From Krasilnikoviella flava (lineage in GTDB: Bacteria > Actinomycetota > Actinomycetes > Actinomycetales > Cellulomonadaceae), in the NCBI RefSeq assembly GCF_900167525.1, contig NZ_FUZQ01000004.1, positions 491,545 to 555,544 of the forward strand: DNA of 64,000 nucleotides, read 5' to 3'. This document shows, piece by piece, positions 27,403-37,293 of the stretch (its first letter is position 1; every line of letters begins with the position of its first letter). The translations under genes and the position numbers were made by a program. The notes beneath the pieces are model-generated. The model was not told the DNA's origin and did not search any database. It saw only the letters and a list, made by a program, of their open reading frames with translations.

Positions 27403-29761
27403 CAATCGTGCGCGGGGCAATCGGGGTCGAGGTCTGCTGCGGGGCCTCGTCATTCTGGCAGCGATCGGGGTGTGGCTCGCGATCGGCGCGTTCGGCGGCC
27501 AGGCGCAGGGCAACCTGAGCAGCGTCCAGACCAACGACGACGCCGCGTTCCTGCCCGCCAGCGCCGAGTCCACGCAGGCCGCGGCGCTCGCCGAGGAGTT
27601 CACGGACTCCGAGACGCTGCCCGCGCTCGTGGTCGCCGAGACCGCCGACGGCTCCGAGCTGACGCGCGACCAGCTCGCCGACGTGCAGGCGTTCGCGGAC
27701 GCGATCGGCGACGCACCGCTCGAGGGCACCTCGGGCGACGAGCCGCGCACCGTGGGGGACGTGAGCGTCGCGGACCCCGTGGTGGTGCCGTCCGAGGACG
27801 GGCAGGCCGCGCTCGTCGTCGTGTCGCTCGACGCCGCGCAGGCCTCCGAGGACGTCGGGGCCGAGGAGTCGAGCGTCTCGGAGCTCGCCGTCGGGGCGCT
27901 GCGGGCCCTCGCGGCCGCGGACGCCGCGGACGGCGGCCTCGCGGGGACCGGGCTCGATTCCTGGGTGACCGGGCCCGCGGGGTTCGTGGCTGACCTCGTG
28001 AGCGCGTTCGGCGCGATCGACACCGTGCTGCTGCTCGTCGCCCTCGGCGCGGTCCTGGTGATCCTCGCGCTGGTCTACCGGTCGCCGGTCCTGCCGTTCG
28101 TCGTGATCTTCACGGCCGTGCTGGCGCTGTGCCTGGCCGGGCTGGTCGTCTACCACCTCGCCGCGAACGACGTCCTGACGCTCAACGGGCAGTCGCAGGG
28201 CATCCTGTCGATCCTCGTGGTGGGCGCCTCCGTGGACTACGCCCTGCTGCTGGTGGCGCGGTACCGGGAGGAGCTGCGGGCCACCAGCTCCCCGTACACC
28301 GCGATGCGCCGCGCCGTGCGGGCGTCGGTAGAGCCGATCGCGGCCAGTGCGGGCACCGTGATCGTCGGCCTGCTGTGCCTGCTCCTGTCCGACCTGTCGT
28401 CGAACCGGAGCCTGGGGCCCGTCGCGGCGATCGGCATCGTCGCCGCCTTCCTGTCGGCGATGACGCTGCTGCCCGCGATGCTGCTCGTCGGCGGGCGTCG
28501 GGCCCGCTGGGTCTTCTGGCCCCGGGTCCCGCACGCGCTCGGCCGGCACTCCGACGCGTCGGAGGCTCCCGCGCCCGCCGACCCGACGGCCGACGCCGCG
28601 ACCTCGCAGCCGGGCACCGCCCCCGGCCCGGCGGCCGGCGCCGCGGTCGCCGACGACGACACGCACGTGGAGGTCGCGGGGCACGGCGTGTGGTCGCGCG
28701 TCGCCGGCTTCGTGGGGCGGCACGACCGCGTCGTGTGGGTCGTCACCGCCGTCGTCCTCGCCGCCGGGGCCGCCTTCGTGCCGACGCTGGACGCGAACGG
28801 GACCGGCGACTCGGAGGTGTTCCTCACGCAGGTCGACTCGGTCGACGGCGAGGAGGCGCTCACGCGCCACTTCGAGGGCGTCTCCGCGCAGCCCGCGATC
28901 GTGGTGGCCCCCGAGGAGGACACCGACACCGTGGTCGAGGCCGCCGAGGCGACCGACGGGATCACGGCCGCGACGGTCGTCACCGACCAGCCCGCCACCG
29001 CGCCGGGCATGCCCGCCCAGGGTGACCCGCTCGTCGTCGACGGGCAGGTGCGCGTCGACGTCACGACGCAGGCGCCGTCCGACAGCCAGGAGGCGGTCGA
29101 CACCGTCGCCGACCTCCGCACCGCGGTGCACGACGTGAGCCCCGACGCGCTGGTGGGCGGCGCGGCCGCCGAGCGGCTCGACACCCAGGTGGCCGGCCAG
29201 CACGACCTGCGCACGATCGTCCCGGTGGTGCTCGCCGTGATCCTCCTGATCCTCGTGCTGCTGCTGCGGTCCGTCCTGGCGGCCGTGCTGCTCATGGCCG
29301 CGAACGTGCTGTCCTTCGGGTTCGCGCTCGGCGTCGCGGCGCTCGTGTTCAACCACGTGCTGGACTTCCCGGGCGCCGACCCGGCCGTGCCGCTGTACGC
29401 CTTCTGCTTCCTCGTGGCGCTCGGGGTGGACTACTCGATCTTCCTCATGACCCGCGTGCGCGAGGAGAGCCTGCAGGTGGGCACCCGTCGGGGCGTGCTG
29501 CGGGGCCTTGCCGTCACTGGCTCCGTCATCACGTCGGCGGGCGTGGTGCTCGCCGCCACGTTCGCCGCGCTCGGCGTCATCCCCCTGCTGTTCCTCGCTC
29601 AGCTCGCGTTCATCGTCGCGTTCGGCGTGCTGGTCGACGCGCTCGTGGTGCGCAGCCTGCTCGTCCCGGCCCTGGTGCACGACGTCGGCGACCGGGTCTG
29701 GTGGCCGTCGCGGCTGGGGGTGCCCGGCCGGGAAGGCCCGGCGGCTCCCGCGGCCCGGTGA
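27395..29761 (+). CDS. MMPL-family transporter
   Basis: A 788-residue RND-type membrane protein with two similar halves: each has one helix, a large extracytoplasmic loop, then five packed helices. Landmarks are GILSILVVGASVDYALLLVARYREEL in half one (given in the family as GxxxDY) and FLVALGVDYSIFLMTRVREE in half two. MMPL proteins export lipids, siderophores or drugs using the proton gradient. A cytoplasmic, proline/alanine-rich loop at about 385-425 separates the halves. The ATG lies inside a palindrome and has no ribosome site, so a leaderless mRNA is likely. Confidence 0.92.
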   Translation: MLSNRARGNRGRGLLRGLVILAAIGVWLAIGAFGGQAQGNLSSVQTNDDAAFLPASAESTQAAALAEEFTDSETLPALVVAETADGSELTRDQLADVQAFADAIGDAPLEGTSGDEPRTVGDVSVADPVVVPSEDGQAALVVVSLDAAQASEDVGAEESSVSELAVGALRALAAADAADGGLAGTGLDSWVTGPAGFVADLVSAFGAIDTVLLLVALGAVLVILALVYRSPVLPFVVIFTAVLALCLAGLVVYHLAANDVLTLNGQSQGILSILVVGASVDYALLLVARYREELRATSSPYTAMRRAVRASVEPIAASAGTVIVGLLCLLLSDLSSNRSLGPVAAIGIVAAFLSAMTLLPAMLLVGGRRARWVFWPRVPHALGRHSDASEAPAPADPTADAATSQPGTAPGPAAGAAVADDDTHVEVAGHGVWSRVAGFVGRHDRVVWVVTAVVLAAGAAFVPTLDANGTGDSEVFLTQVDSVDGEEALTRHFEGVSAQPAIVVAPEEDTDTVVEAAEATDGITAATVVTDQPATAPGMPAQGDPLVVDGQVRVDVTTQAPSDSQEAVDTVADLRTAVHDVSPDALVGGAAAERLDTQVAGQHDLRTIVPVVLAVILLILVLLLRSVLAAVLLMAANVLSFGFALGVAALVFNHVLDFPGADPAVPLYAFCFLVALGVDYSIFLMTRVREESLQVGTRRGVLRGLAVTGSVITSAGVVLAATFAALGVIPLLFLAQLAFIVAFGVLVDALVVRSLLVPALVHDVGDRVWWPSRLGVPGREGPAAPAAR

Positions 29762-29762
29762 C

Positions 29763-29802
29763 CGGGCGGCGACGCGCGGATGACCCCGCGCGTCGCCGCC
29801 CG
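29763..29802. terminator. Strong bidirectional hairpin terminator
   Basis: 17-bp perfect stem (29763-29779 with 29786-29802), 6-base loop, between the convergent MMPL and M14 peptidase genes. Confidence 0.75.
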
Positions 29803-29821
29803 TCGGCGCTTCGGGAACCTT

Positions 29822-32479
29822 CTACCGGGCGCGCAGGGTGCCGTCGGCCGCGAACGCCGGACGCAGCCCGGCGAGCTGCGTGGCGCCGACCTCCGCCGCC
29901 GGACCGCCGTACACCGCGTTGTAGAGCAGCGTGAACGACGAGCGGGGCAGCGAGCGGAACGTCACCTCGCTGCCGTAGGTGACGACCGTGCCCTTGCCGA
30001 CGTCGAACGACACGACGTTCGCCGCGCCCTGGACGTGCTCCTCCCCGCGGAGGTAGCCGCTCGCGAGCACGTCTCGGTCCGGGTAGGTCGAGACGACGTC
30101 GGCCCCCGGGCCTGTCGGGGTCCACGCCTGGGTGTCGTAGAGCCAGACCGGCCACTGCTCCGGCATGCCCCACGCGACCATGTCCGAGGCGTCGAACTCC
30201 TGGTTGAGGAGGCTGCCGCCCGTGGCGAACTCCTCCTCGTCGTCCGGCAGCGCCGGCTCGATCGGCAGGTCCAGGAGCTCCTGTGCCGTGGCGACCGAGT
30301 CCCCGATCGCGAGCAGCGTGCCGCCCTGGCGCACGAACTGGGCGAGCTTGCGCCATCCCTTCGCGCCGACGCCGTACGCCCAGGCGAACTCCTCGTCGTA
30401 CCTCGCCGGGTCGAGACCCTCGACGACGTCGTCCTTCGAGATGCCCTGGGGGACCACGATCGTGTCGTAGACGTCGATCAGCCGGCCGCTGCGGAAGTCC
30501 TGCGCGCCGACGACGTCGTAGTCGACGCCGTACTCGTCCATGACCCACATGTCCCACCCGCCGGGCATGTTGTTCGCGCCGCGCAGCAGGCCCACGCGCG
30601 TGCGGGGCTTGAGCTGGATCCCCTCGACCGCCGGTGCCGACTCGGTGGCGGCGACGGGCAGCCCGACGTCGGCGCTCGCGGTCGCGAGCACCCGCCGGGC
30701 CTGCGGCGTCGCCGGGACGACGTACGTGCCGGCCGGGTAGGTGGTGCCGGCGTCGGCGAACTCCTGCCCGGCGCGGAACGTGGTGATGTTCGCCTGCTGC
30801 AGGGCGGCGACCACGGGGATCGTCCCGTACGACTCGGGCCGGACCAGGTAGGCGCCGTCGGCGGACGGTGCCGCGGGCATCTCGACCTCGGGCACCTCGA
30901 CCGACTCCACCCGGTCCGTCGCGACGTCGACGGGGTCTGTGACGGGGACGACGTCGACCCCGAGCTGCAGGGGCAGGCTGGTCGTCGCCTCCGCGTACGG
31001 GAGGTCGTCGACCGGGTACTCGTCGGTACCGAGCAGCTGGTCCGCCCAGTTGCCGAGCGGCTGCCGGGTCCGGACCACCCACGACCCCGCGGGGAAGTCC
31101 CGGCCGCCGGCCGTGAACGCCTCCGTGGCCCGGTCGATCTCGACCTGGGTCCAGTCCAGCCGCTCGAGCATCTCGTACGTCGCGTACGGGTCGCGCTGGT
31201 CGGCGTCGACCAAATAGGCCTCCACGCCGGACGCGACGCCGTTCTCCGCGAACTCCCGGGGTGCGGCGTAGAGGTTGTCGTACAGCAGGTCCGTACCGTT
31301 CTGCGCCACGTACTCCATGCCGGAGTAGGTGGCCGTCTCGGCGTACTCGACGATGTCCCGCAGCGTCCAGGTGTCCTCGTCGTAGGGCTGGACGAGGTCC
31401 TGCGTCGGGGTCTGCGGCCCGAGCGGACCGCCGTCCTTCGACGTCTGCGGGTACGCGAGGTCCGTCGCCGACGCGATCTCGGTGAGGTACACGCCGGTGC
31501 CCGTGAACGGGAAGAACCCGACCGGCTGCTCCAGCGTCCAGAAGACGTGGTAGTCGTCCGTGCCCACGCCCTTCTTGCCCTCGGCCGTGAGGTCGCGCAT
31601 GGCGTGCTGGCCGACCGCCGAGCTGGACGCGTTCGAGTTCGCCGGCACGTTCGGGCTCGTCACGCCGCCGTACGGCGGCACGAAGATCCGCTCACCGGTG
31701 TTGCCCTGCTGGTGCATGATGTGCGTCATCACCGGGCGGTACTTCTGGGTCAGCCCGAGCCGGTAGCGGGCCTCGACCTGGGTGAACATCGTCCAGTCCC
31801 GGTTGTCGTCGTGCCCGGTGTACTTCTGGTACAGGTCCGGGTAGACGCGGGCGAGGTCCGTGCCCGCCGTCCGGTCGAAGTGGTCGACCACCTTGACCTG
31901 ACCGTCGGGGTTCTGCGACGGGACCAGCATGATCACCGACCGCGTCAGCACCTCCTCGGTGAAGTCCGAGGACTCGGTCGCGAGCCGGTGCACGATGTCG
32001 TTGATCGCCTGCCCGTTGCCGACCTCCGTGGAGTGCACGGTGGCTTCCAGGTGGTAGATCGGCACGCTCTGGGCGGCCAGCTCCTTCGCCTCCTCGGGGG
32101 AGGTCGACCGGGGGTCGGACAGCCGCTGGTTCAGCTCGACGATCTCGTCGAGGCGTTCCAGGTTCTCGGGCGAGCTGATGAAGACGGTCGCGTACTCGTT
32201 GCCCTCGGTGGTCTTGCCCACCGTCTCGTACTCGACGCGGTCGGACTGCTCCGCCACGGTGCGCAGGTAGTCCAGCACGTCCGGGTAGGCGGCGAGCCGT
32301 CCCTCGGCGCCCATCTCGAACCCGAAGTACTCCTCGGGCGTCGCGATGTCCGCCGTGGCTGCCGGGAGCGCGGGACTGCCGCCGGACGGTGACTGGGCCT
32401 GCGAGCCCGCGGCGACCAGGGAGGTGGAGATCAGAGCTGCTGCCGCCGTGGTGGCGACGGTGGTACGTCGTCGTGCCAT
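29822..32479 (-). CDS. Secreted M14-family zinc carboxypeptidase
   Basis: An 885-residue secreted protein. A signal peptide covers about residues 1-29 (basic RRR, hydrophobic run, AGSQA). The zinc site is the HSTE at residues 149-152 with a later His in THIMHQQG; SQNPDG and YLTEIASATDL hold the substrate-binding and catalytic Glu positions of M14 peptidases. The C-terminal 350 residues form a separate domain with glutamine-amidotransferase-like strands (RVGLLRGANNMPGGWD, GGTLLAIGD) and are probably not catalytic. Strong AAAGGAG ribosome site, preceded by a 16-bp hairpin. Confidence 0.9.
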   Translation of the reverse strand: MARRRTTVATTAAAALISTSLVAAGSQAQSPSGGSPALPAATADIATPEEYFGFEMGAEGRLAAYPDVLDYLRTVAEQSDRVEYETVGKTTEGNEYATVFISSPENLERLDEIVELNQRLSDPRSTSPEEAKELAAQSVPIYHLEATVHSTEVGNGQAINDIVHRLATESSDFTEEVLTRSVIMLVPSQNPDGQVKVVDHFDRTAGTDLARVYPDLYQKYTGHDDNRDWTMFTQVEARYRLGLTQKYRPVMTHIMHQQGNTGERIFVPPYGGVTSPNVPANSNASSSAVGQHAMRDLTAEGKKGVGTDDYHVFWTLEQPVGFFPFTGTGVYLTEIASATDLAYPQTSKDGGPLGPQTPTQDLVQPYDEDTWTLRDIVEYAETATYSGMEYVAQNGTDLLYDNLYAAPREFAENGVASGVEAYLVDADQRDPYATYEMLERLDWTQVEIDRATEAFTAGGRDFPAGSWVVRTRQPLGNWADQLLGTDEYPVDDLPYAEATTSLPLQLGVDVVPVTDPVDVATDRVESVEVPEVEMPAAPSADGAYLVRPESYGTIPVVAALQQANITTFRAGQEFADAGTTYPAGTYVVPATPQARRVLATASADVGLPVAATESAPAVEGIQLKPRTRVGLLRGANNMPGGWDMWVMDEYGVDYDVVGAQDFRSGRLIDVYDTIVVPQGISKDDVVEGLDPARYDEEFAWAYGVGAKGWRKLAQFVRQGGTLLAIGDSVATAQELLDLPIEPALPDDEEEFATGGSLLNQEFDASDMVAWGMPEQWPVWLYDTQAWTPTGPGADVVSTYPDRDVLASGYLRGEEHVQGAANVVSFDVGKGTVVTYGSEVTFRSLPRSSFTLLYNAVYGGPAAEVGATQLAGLRPAFAADGTLRAR

Positions 32480-32494
32480 GAGCTGCTCCTTTCA

Positions 32495-32529
32495 CGACGA
32501 CCCCGCCGCACGGTGCGGCGGGGTCGTCG
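32495..32529 (-). promoter_or_regulatory. Hairpin in the 5' leader of the M14 peptidase
   Basis: 16-bp perfect stem (32495-32510 with 32514-32529) with a 3-base loop, ending about 4 bases before the AAAGGAG ribosome site of the M14 gene. Nothing is transcribed into it from upstream as a normal terminator would need, so it could stabilise the mRNA or gate translation. Alternatively it lies upstream of the transcript start. Confidence 0.45.
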
Positions 32530-32614
32530 GACACGCTATTGCCGCGGGCCACTTTCTTCCTGGCGGGCGACGACGGCGGGCCGCTCCCGCGTCCGGCGAC
32601 GCACCTCGGGCACC

Positions 32615-33727
32615 ATGGACGTCATGACCGCACAGGGCGAGGCGACGACGGACAGCTCGGCCGGCCACGGGACGGACGGGGGTACCGCGCCCCCTCCGCG
32701 GCTGGCGATCGTCGGGTACGGGGGAGCGGGCCGGGAGATCCACGCCCGGTTGGCGGCGGAGGCGGGGCTGCCGGTGACGGCGGTCGTGACGCGCGACCCG
32801 GGGCGGCGCAACCAGGCGGCGGGGGACTGGCCGGGGGCCAGGCTCCTGTCGGACCTGGACGCGCTGATCGCGGCCCGGCGCGCCTACGACCTCGTCGTGG
32901 TCGCCAGCCCCACGACCCTGCACGCCGAGCAGGCGGCCGCCCTCGCCCGTGCCGAGATCCCGTTCGTGCTGGACAAGCCGATCGGTCTCGACGCCCACCA
33001 GGCGCGCGCCGTCGTCGAGGAGGCTGCCGCCACCGGCACCCCGTTCACGGTGTTCCAGAACCGCCGCTGGGACCCCGAGCAGCTCACGCTCGCGGGCCTG
33101 CTCGACGCCGGTGAGCTGGGCGACGTGCACACGTTCGAGCGCCGCTGGGAGCGCTGGCGCCCCGTGCCGCGCCAGCGATGGAAGGAGAACGACCCGGTCG
33201 GCGGCGGACTGCTGCTCGACCTGGGCCCGCACCTCGTGGACTCGGCGACCGAGCTCTTCGGCCGGGTTCAGTCCGTCTGGGCGCAGACCCGGAAGCTCAC
33301 GACCCCCACCGAGGACGACGTCTTCCTGGTGCTGCAGCACGAGGCCGGCGGTGGCCGGGCGGCGAGCCCGCACGGTGTCGTCTCCCGCCTCTGGGCGGGG
33401 TCCCTGGTGGGCGCTCCCGGCCCGCGCACCCGGGTGCTCGGGTCGGCCGGCGCGTACCTGGTCACGACCTTCGAGCAGGACGCCTCGCCGCTCGAGGCCC
33501 TCGACGCCGACGCACCCGAGGGCTCCGTCGGCTGGTTCACCCGCGGCCGTGACCGGCGTGCCGTGCCCGCCGCGCCGGGCGGGCACGCGGACTTCTACCG
33601 TGCCCTGGGGCCCTGGCTGCGCGGGGACGAGCCGGCGCCCGTCGACCCGGCCGACGCCGTGCGCACCGCCGAGGTGCTGGACGCCGCCCGGGTGTCCGCG
33701 CGCGAGGGGCGCCGCGTCGACCTCTGA
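32615..33727 (+). CDS. Gfo/Idh/MocA family oxidoreductase
   Basis: A 370-residue NAD(P)-dependent sugar or polyol dehydrogenase-like protein. The Rossmann motif is LAIVGYGGAGREIHARL near residue 30, followed by LVVVASPTTLHAEQA and the family's FVLDKPIGLD lysine (EKP-like). The GGGLLLDLGPHLVDSA segment carries the usual DxxxH catalytic pair. ATG at 32615 or 32624 are both possible. The first 28 residues are hydrophilic and not part of the domain. Substrate unknown. Confidence 0.92.
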   Translation: MDVMTAQGEATTDSSAGHGTDGGTAPPPRLAIVGYGGAGREIHARLAAEAGLPVTAVVTRDPGRRNQAAGDWPGARLLSDLDALIAARRAYDLVVVASPTTLHAEQAAALARAEIPFVLDKPIGLDAHQARAVVEEAAATGTPFTVFQNRRWDPEQLTLAGLLDAGELGDVHTFERRWERWRPVPRQRWKENDPVGGGLLLDLGPHLVDSATELFGRVQSVWAQTRKLTTPTEDDVFLVLQHEAGGGRAASPHGVVSRLWAGSLVGAPGPRTRVLGSAGAYLVTTFEQDASPLEALDADAPEGSVGWFTRGRDRRAVPAAPGGHADFYRALGPWLRGDEPAPVDPADAVRTAEVLDAARVSAREGRRVDL

Positions 33728-33783
33728 TCGTCGCCTGTGGATGACGGCGACGACGGGTCGTGGGGAGGGTGTTCGATGGCGGG

Positions 33784-35166
33784 GTGCCCACCCAGACGCT
33801 CCCGATCCCGACCGACGCCGGCACTCGTGACGCCCTCCTGGAGCGGGTGCGGGCGCTCGCGGCGCTGCGTCATCCGTGCGTGGAACCCGTGGCTGCCGTC
33901 GACGTGCGCGACGACGGGACCCTGGCGCTCCGGCGCGGCGGCGCAGCGGCCGACCTGCCCACCGTGCTCGCCGTGCGCGGGCGTCTGACGTCGCGGGAGG
34001 CGGCCGGTGTGCTCGTCGCGGTGGCACGCGGGCTGGCGGCGCTGCACAGCGCGGGGCTGCGACAGGGGAGCCTCGGCGCGCGGGACGTGGTGCTCGGACC
34101 CGGCGGCGGCGCGCTGCTGCGCCCGCACGCCGCCGGCCCCGTCGGGGCGGCCGGAGCAGCCTCGGACCGCGCGGACGGCGAGGCGACAGACGTGCACGCG
34201 CTCGCGACGCTCGTCGCCGACCTGCTCGGCGACCGCAGTGACGACGACGCGACCGCGCTGCGCGCCGTCCTCGCGCCGGCGGCCGCCCCCGACCCGCGCG
34301 TGCGGCCGGAGGCGGGCACGCTCGCGGCCCAGGCGGACGCCGCGGTGGTCGCCGAGCCGGTCCGGCTGCCCGAGCCCGCGTCGCTCGCCGCCGCGTCGCT
34401 CGGCATGCGGTCCGCCGGCCCGGCGACGGACCCGATCGCGCACCGGTCCCCACCGACGCGACGCCGGTCGGTCCGGCGCCGGGACGGAGCCCCGGCCGGA
34501 CGCACCCCGACCCGGGCCTCGCGGCGCACCGCGCCGCGGAGCCGGGGCGGTGTCGGCTCGCGGCGCCTGCTGGGGGCGCTGGGCGCGGTGGGCGTCGTCG
34601 CCGCGCTGGCGGCGGTCGCGGTGCAGGTGCGCCCGCCCGACGGCGCCGCGGAACCGGTCCGGGCCGTCGCCTCGGCCTCCGTCGCGGGGCGCTCGGAGCC
34701 CGAAGCCGCGGCGGCTGCGACGGCCCCCACCGCCACGGCCATCCCGATGCCCGACCCCGCGCAGGCGCCCGACCCGACGCAGGACCGCGACGACCCGTCG
34801 GCCGCGGCGGCCGAGCTGACCCGGCGGCGTGTCGCCCTCCTGTCCGGCACCGGCCAGCCCGGCTCCTCCGGCCTGGCGGACCTCGACGCGCCGGGCTCGC
34901 CGGCGCACGACGCCGACGCCGCGCTGCTCGCCGACGCGGCACGGGCCGGGACGCGGGTCCGGGCCGCCGAGGCGCGACTGGACGACGTGACCACGCGGCG
35001 TCACGCGGGGGACGTGGCGGACGTCGTGGTGCGCTACGCGGTCGGCGCGCACGAGCAGGTGGCGCGCGACGGCACGGTCACCGCCGTGCCCGAGACCGAC
35101 CCGCGCAGCGCGACGCTGCGCCTCACGTGGACGCCGGACGGCTGGCGCGTCGCCGAGGTCGACTGA
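33784..35166 (+). CDS. Membrane protein with degenerate kinase-like domain
   Basis: About 460 residues. The first 130 follow the C-lobe pattern of bacterial Ser/Thr kinases (VARGLAALHSAGLRQGSLG, ARDVVLGPGGGALL), but the HRD, the catalytic Asp/Asn and DFG are all absent; the DFG place reads RPH. No ATP-loop or lysine is visible. A basic linker (residues 210-255) leads to one membrane helix near 260-282 and an extracytoplasmic tail ending in a beta-rich TLRLTWTPDGWRVAEVD, like a lumazine-binding/NTF2 fold. I read it as a pseudokinase-like sensor. The GTG start is uncertain (33760, 33769 or 33784). Confidence 0.75.
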   Translation: MPTQTLPIPTDAGTRDALLERVRALAALRHPCVEPVAAVDVRDDGTLALRRGGAAADLPTVLAVRGRLTSREAAGVLVAVARGLAALHSAGLRQGSLGARDVVLGPGGGALLRPHAAGPVGAAGAASDRADGEATDVHALATLVADLLGDRSDDDATALRAVLAPAAAPDPRVRPEAGTLAAQADAAVVAEPVRLPEPASLAAASLGMRSAGPATDPIAHRSPPTRRRSVRRRDGAPAGRTPTRASRRTAPRSRGGVGSRRLLGALGAVGVVAALAAVAVQVRPPDGAAEPVRAVASASVAGRSEPEAAAAATAPTATAIPMPDPAQAPDPTQDRDDPSAAAAELTRRRVALLSGTGQPGSSGLADLDAPGSPAHDADAALLADAARAGTRVRAAEARLDDVTTRRHAGDVADVVVRYAVGAHEQVARDGTVTAVPETDPRSATLRLTWTPDGWRVAEVD

Positions 35167-35223
35167 CCACGCGAGCGCTCGGTGGATCTCGCCGGCTACC
35201 CGTACCGGGTGCCGGGCCGCCGA

Positions 35224-35265
35224 CGACGAAGGGCGTCCCGGCCGCAGCCGGGACGCCCTTCGTCG
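35224..35265. terminator. Strong bidirectional hairpin terminator
   Basis: 19-bp perfect stem (35224-35242 with 35247-35265) and a CGCA loop between the kinase-like gene and sucB, which converge. Confidence 0.8.
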
Positions 35266-35283
35266 CTCAGGGGCGAAGCGACG

Positions 35284-37053
35284 TCAGAGACCTACCTCGG
35301 CCTCGAACGCGCCCTCCTCGATACGAGCCTTGATCGCGGTGAGGAACCGCGCGGCGTCCGCACCGTCGACCAGGCGGTGGTCGTAGGAGAGGAACAGGTA
35401 CGCGAACTGGCGGATGGCGATGGTCTCCTCGCCGTCCGGGCCCGTCACGACGGCCGGCTTCTTGGTGATGGTGCCGGTGCCGAGGATCGCGACCTGACCG
35501 CCGGGGACGATCGGCGTGTCGATGAGCGCGCCGCCCGAGCCGGTGTTCGTGATCGTGAACGTGGCGCCGGACAGCTCGTCCGGGCCGACCTTGTTCGCCC
35601 GCGTGCGGGCGCCGAGGTCGCCGATCTGGCGGGCGATGCCCGCCAGGTTCAGGTCGCCGGCGTTCTTGATGACCGGGACCACCAGGCCGCGCTCGGTGTC
35701 GACGGCGATGCCGACGTTCTCCGAGGGGTGGTAGGTGATCTCGCCCTTGTCCTGGTCGATCGACGCGTTGATCTTCGGGTACGCCTTGAGCGCCTCGACC
35801 GCGGCGAGCGTGTAGAAGGGCAGGAAGGTGAGGTTCGCGTTCTCGCGGGCCTTGAACGACTCCTTGGCCTTCGCGCGCAGCTTCGCCACCTTGGTGACGT
35901 CCACCTCGACCACGGTGGTGAGCTGGGCCTGCGTGTGCAGGGCCTCGACCATGCGCTCGGCGACGATCTTGCGCAGGCGCGACATCTTCTCCGTGGTGCC
36001 CCGCAGCGGGGAGACCGGCGGCACGGTCGCCTTGGCGGCCGGGGCCGCGGCGGGCGCTGCGGCAGCGGCCGGAGCCGGAGCGGCGGCCTTCTCGGCCGCG
36101 GCGAGCACGTCCTCCTTGCGGATGCGGCCGCCGACGCCGGTGCCCTGGACCGCCGTGACGTCCACGCCCTTCTCGGCCGCGAGCTTGCGCACGAGCGGCG
36201 TGAGGTAGGAGCCCTTGCCCGTCGCGGGCGCAGCGGCAGGGGCCGGGGCAGCAGCCGGAGCGGCGGGGGCTGCCGGTGCCGGAGCGGGCTCAGCCGGAGC
36301 CGCCGGTGCCGGAGCGGGCTCAGCCGGAGCCGGAGCCGCCGGTGCGGGCTCGGCCGGCGCAGCGGGTGCCGCTGCCGGAGCGGCGGGGGCGGCCGGGGCC
36401 GCGGCACCGGAGCCGATGAGGGCCAGCACGGCGCCGACCTCGACCGTCGCGTCCTCCTCGACGAGGAGCTGCTGCACGGTGCCGGCCACAGGGGACGGGA
36501 TCTCGGTGTCGACCTTGTCGGTCGACACCTCGAGCAGGGGCTCGTCGACCTCGACCGAGTCGCCGACGGCCTTGAGCCAGCGCGTCACGGTGCCCTCGGT
36601 GACCGACTCGCCCAGGGCGGGCAGCGTCACCTCGGTGCCCTCGCCGCCACCGGCGGCGGGCGCCTCTGCGGCAGGGGCCTCGGCGGCGGGTGCGGGTGCC
36701 TCGGGAGCCGCGGCGGGCTCGGCCGGGGCGGCGGGCTGCTCGGGCTCGGCGGGAGCCTCGGGCTCGGCGGCGGGGGCCTCGGCGGCCGGGGCCGCGTCGC
36801 TGCCACCGGCACCCGAGCCGTCGCCGACGACGGCGAGGGTGGCGCCGACCTCGACGGTCTCGTCCTCCTCGACGAGGATCTGCTCGAGCACACCGGCGAC
36901 CGGCGAGGGGATCTCTGTGTCGACCTTGTCGGTCGAGACCTCCAGCAGGGGCTCGTCGACGGCGACGGAGTCACCGACCGCCTTGAGCCATCGGGTGACG
37001 GTGCCCTCGGTAACGGACTCGCCGAGTGCAGGGAGCTGCACGTTCTCAGACAT
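35284..37053 (-). CDS. sucB: 2-oxoglutarate dehydrogenase E2 (dihydrolipoyl succinyltransferase)
   Basis: E2 core of an alpha-keto acid dehydrogenase. The 589 residues hold two lipoyl domains (residues about 1-80 and 140-215, each with [16 protein letters not shown]), two alanine/proline/glutamate-rich linkers, an E1/E3-binding domain ([17 protein letters not shown]) and the acyltransferase domain ending with [16 protein letters not shown], which includes the catalytic His and Asp. The ATG has AAGGAG 7 bases upstream. lipA and lipB in this window supply its cofactor. It may also serve pyruvate dehydrogenase, as in mycobacteria. Confidence 0.95.
   Translation of the reverse strand: MSENVQLPALGESVTEGTVTRWLKAVGDSVAVDEPLLEVSTDKVDTEIPSPVAGVLEQILVEEDETVEVGATLAVVGDGSGAGGSDAAPAAEAPAAEPEAPAEPEQPAAPAEPAAAPEAPAPAAEAPAAEAPAAGGGEGTEVTLPALGESVTEGTVTRWLKAVGDSVEVDEPLLEVSTDKVDTEIPSPVAGTVQQLLVEEDATVEVGAVLALIGSGAAAPAAPAAPAAAPAAPAEPAPAAPAPAEPAPAPAAPAEPAPAPAAPAAPAAAPAPAAAPATGKGSYLTPLVRKLAAEKGVDVTAVQGTGVGGRIRKEDVLAAAEKAAAPAPAAAAAPAAAPAAKATVPPVSPLRGTTEKMSRLRKIVAERMVEALHTQAQLTTVVEVDVTKVAKLRAKAKESFKARENANLTFLPFYTLAAVEALKAYPKINASIDQDKGEITYHPSENVGIAVDTERGLVVPVIKNAGDLNLAGIARQIGDLGARTRANKVGPDELSGATFTITNTGSGGALIDTPIVPGGQVAILGTGTITKKPAVVTGPDGEETIAIRQFAYLFLSYDHRLVDGADAARFLTAIKARIEEGAFEAEVGL
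36271..36330. repeat. 30-bp in-frame tandem repeat in sucB linker
   Basis: Two adjacent 30-bp units (36271-36300 and 36301-36330) identical at 29 of 30 positions, coding an alanine/proline/glutamate linker. Length changes here by slippage would keep the frame. Confidence 0.8.
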
Positions 37054-37293
37054 GACCTGTGGAGTCTCCTTCGATCAGTGGGTCAGGCGACGTGCCGAGG
37101 CGAACCGGTCCTGCCGATTCGCGTCATCTCCGGTTGCCGCGTTCTGGTCACTGCCTGCCATCTTGTCACCTCCACGGTGGTCGCCCCAATCGTTCGGGGG
37201 TCCCGGTTGGTGTGACGCTGGGTACACCTGACCGCCGCATGACCTTCAGGACACCTCCGGGTCGTCTCCCGACCACACCGCCCGCGACGGCGG

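Noticed and set aside
36215..36400. GC-rich repeats as a mobile element or intergenic repeat
   Set aside because: They are in frame in sucB and code for an alanine/proline/glutamate linker.
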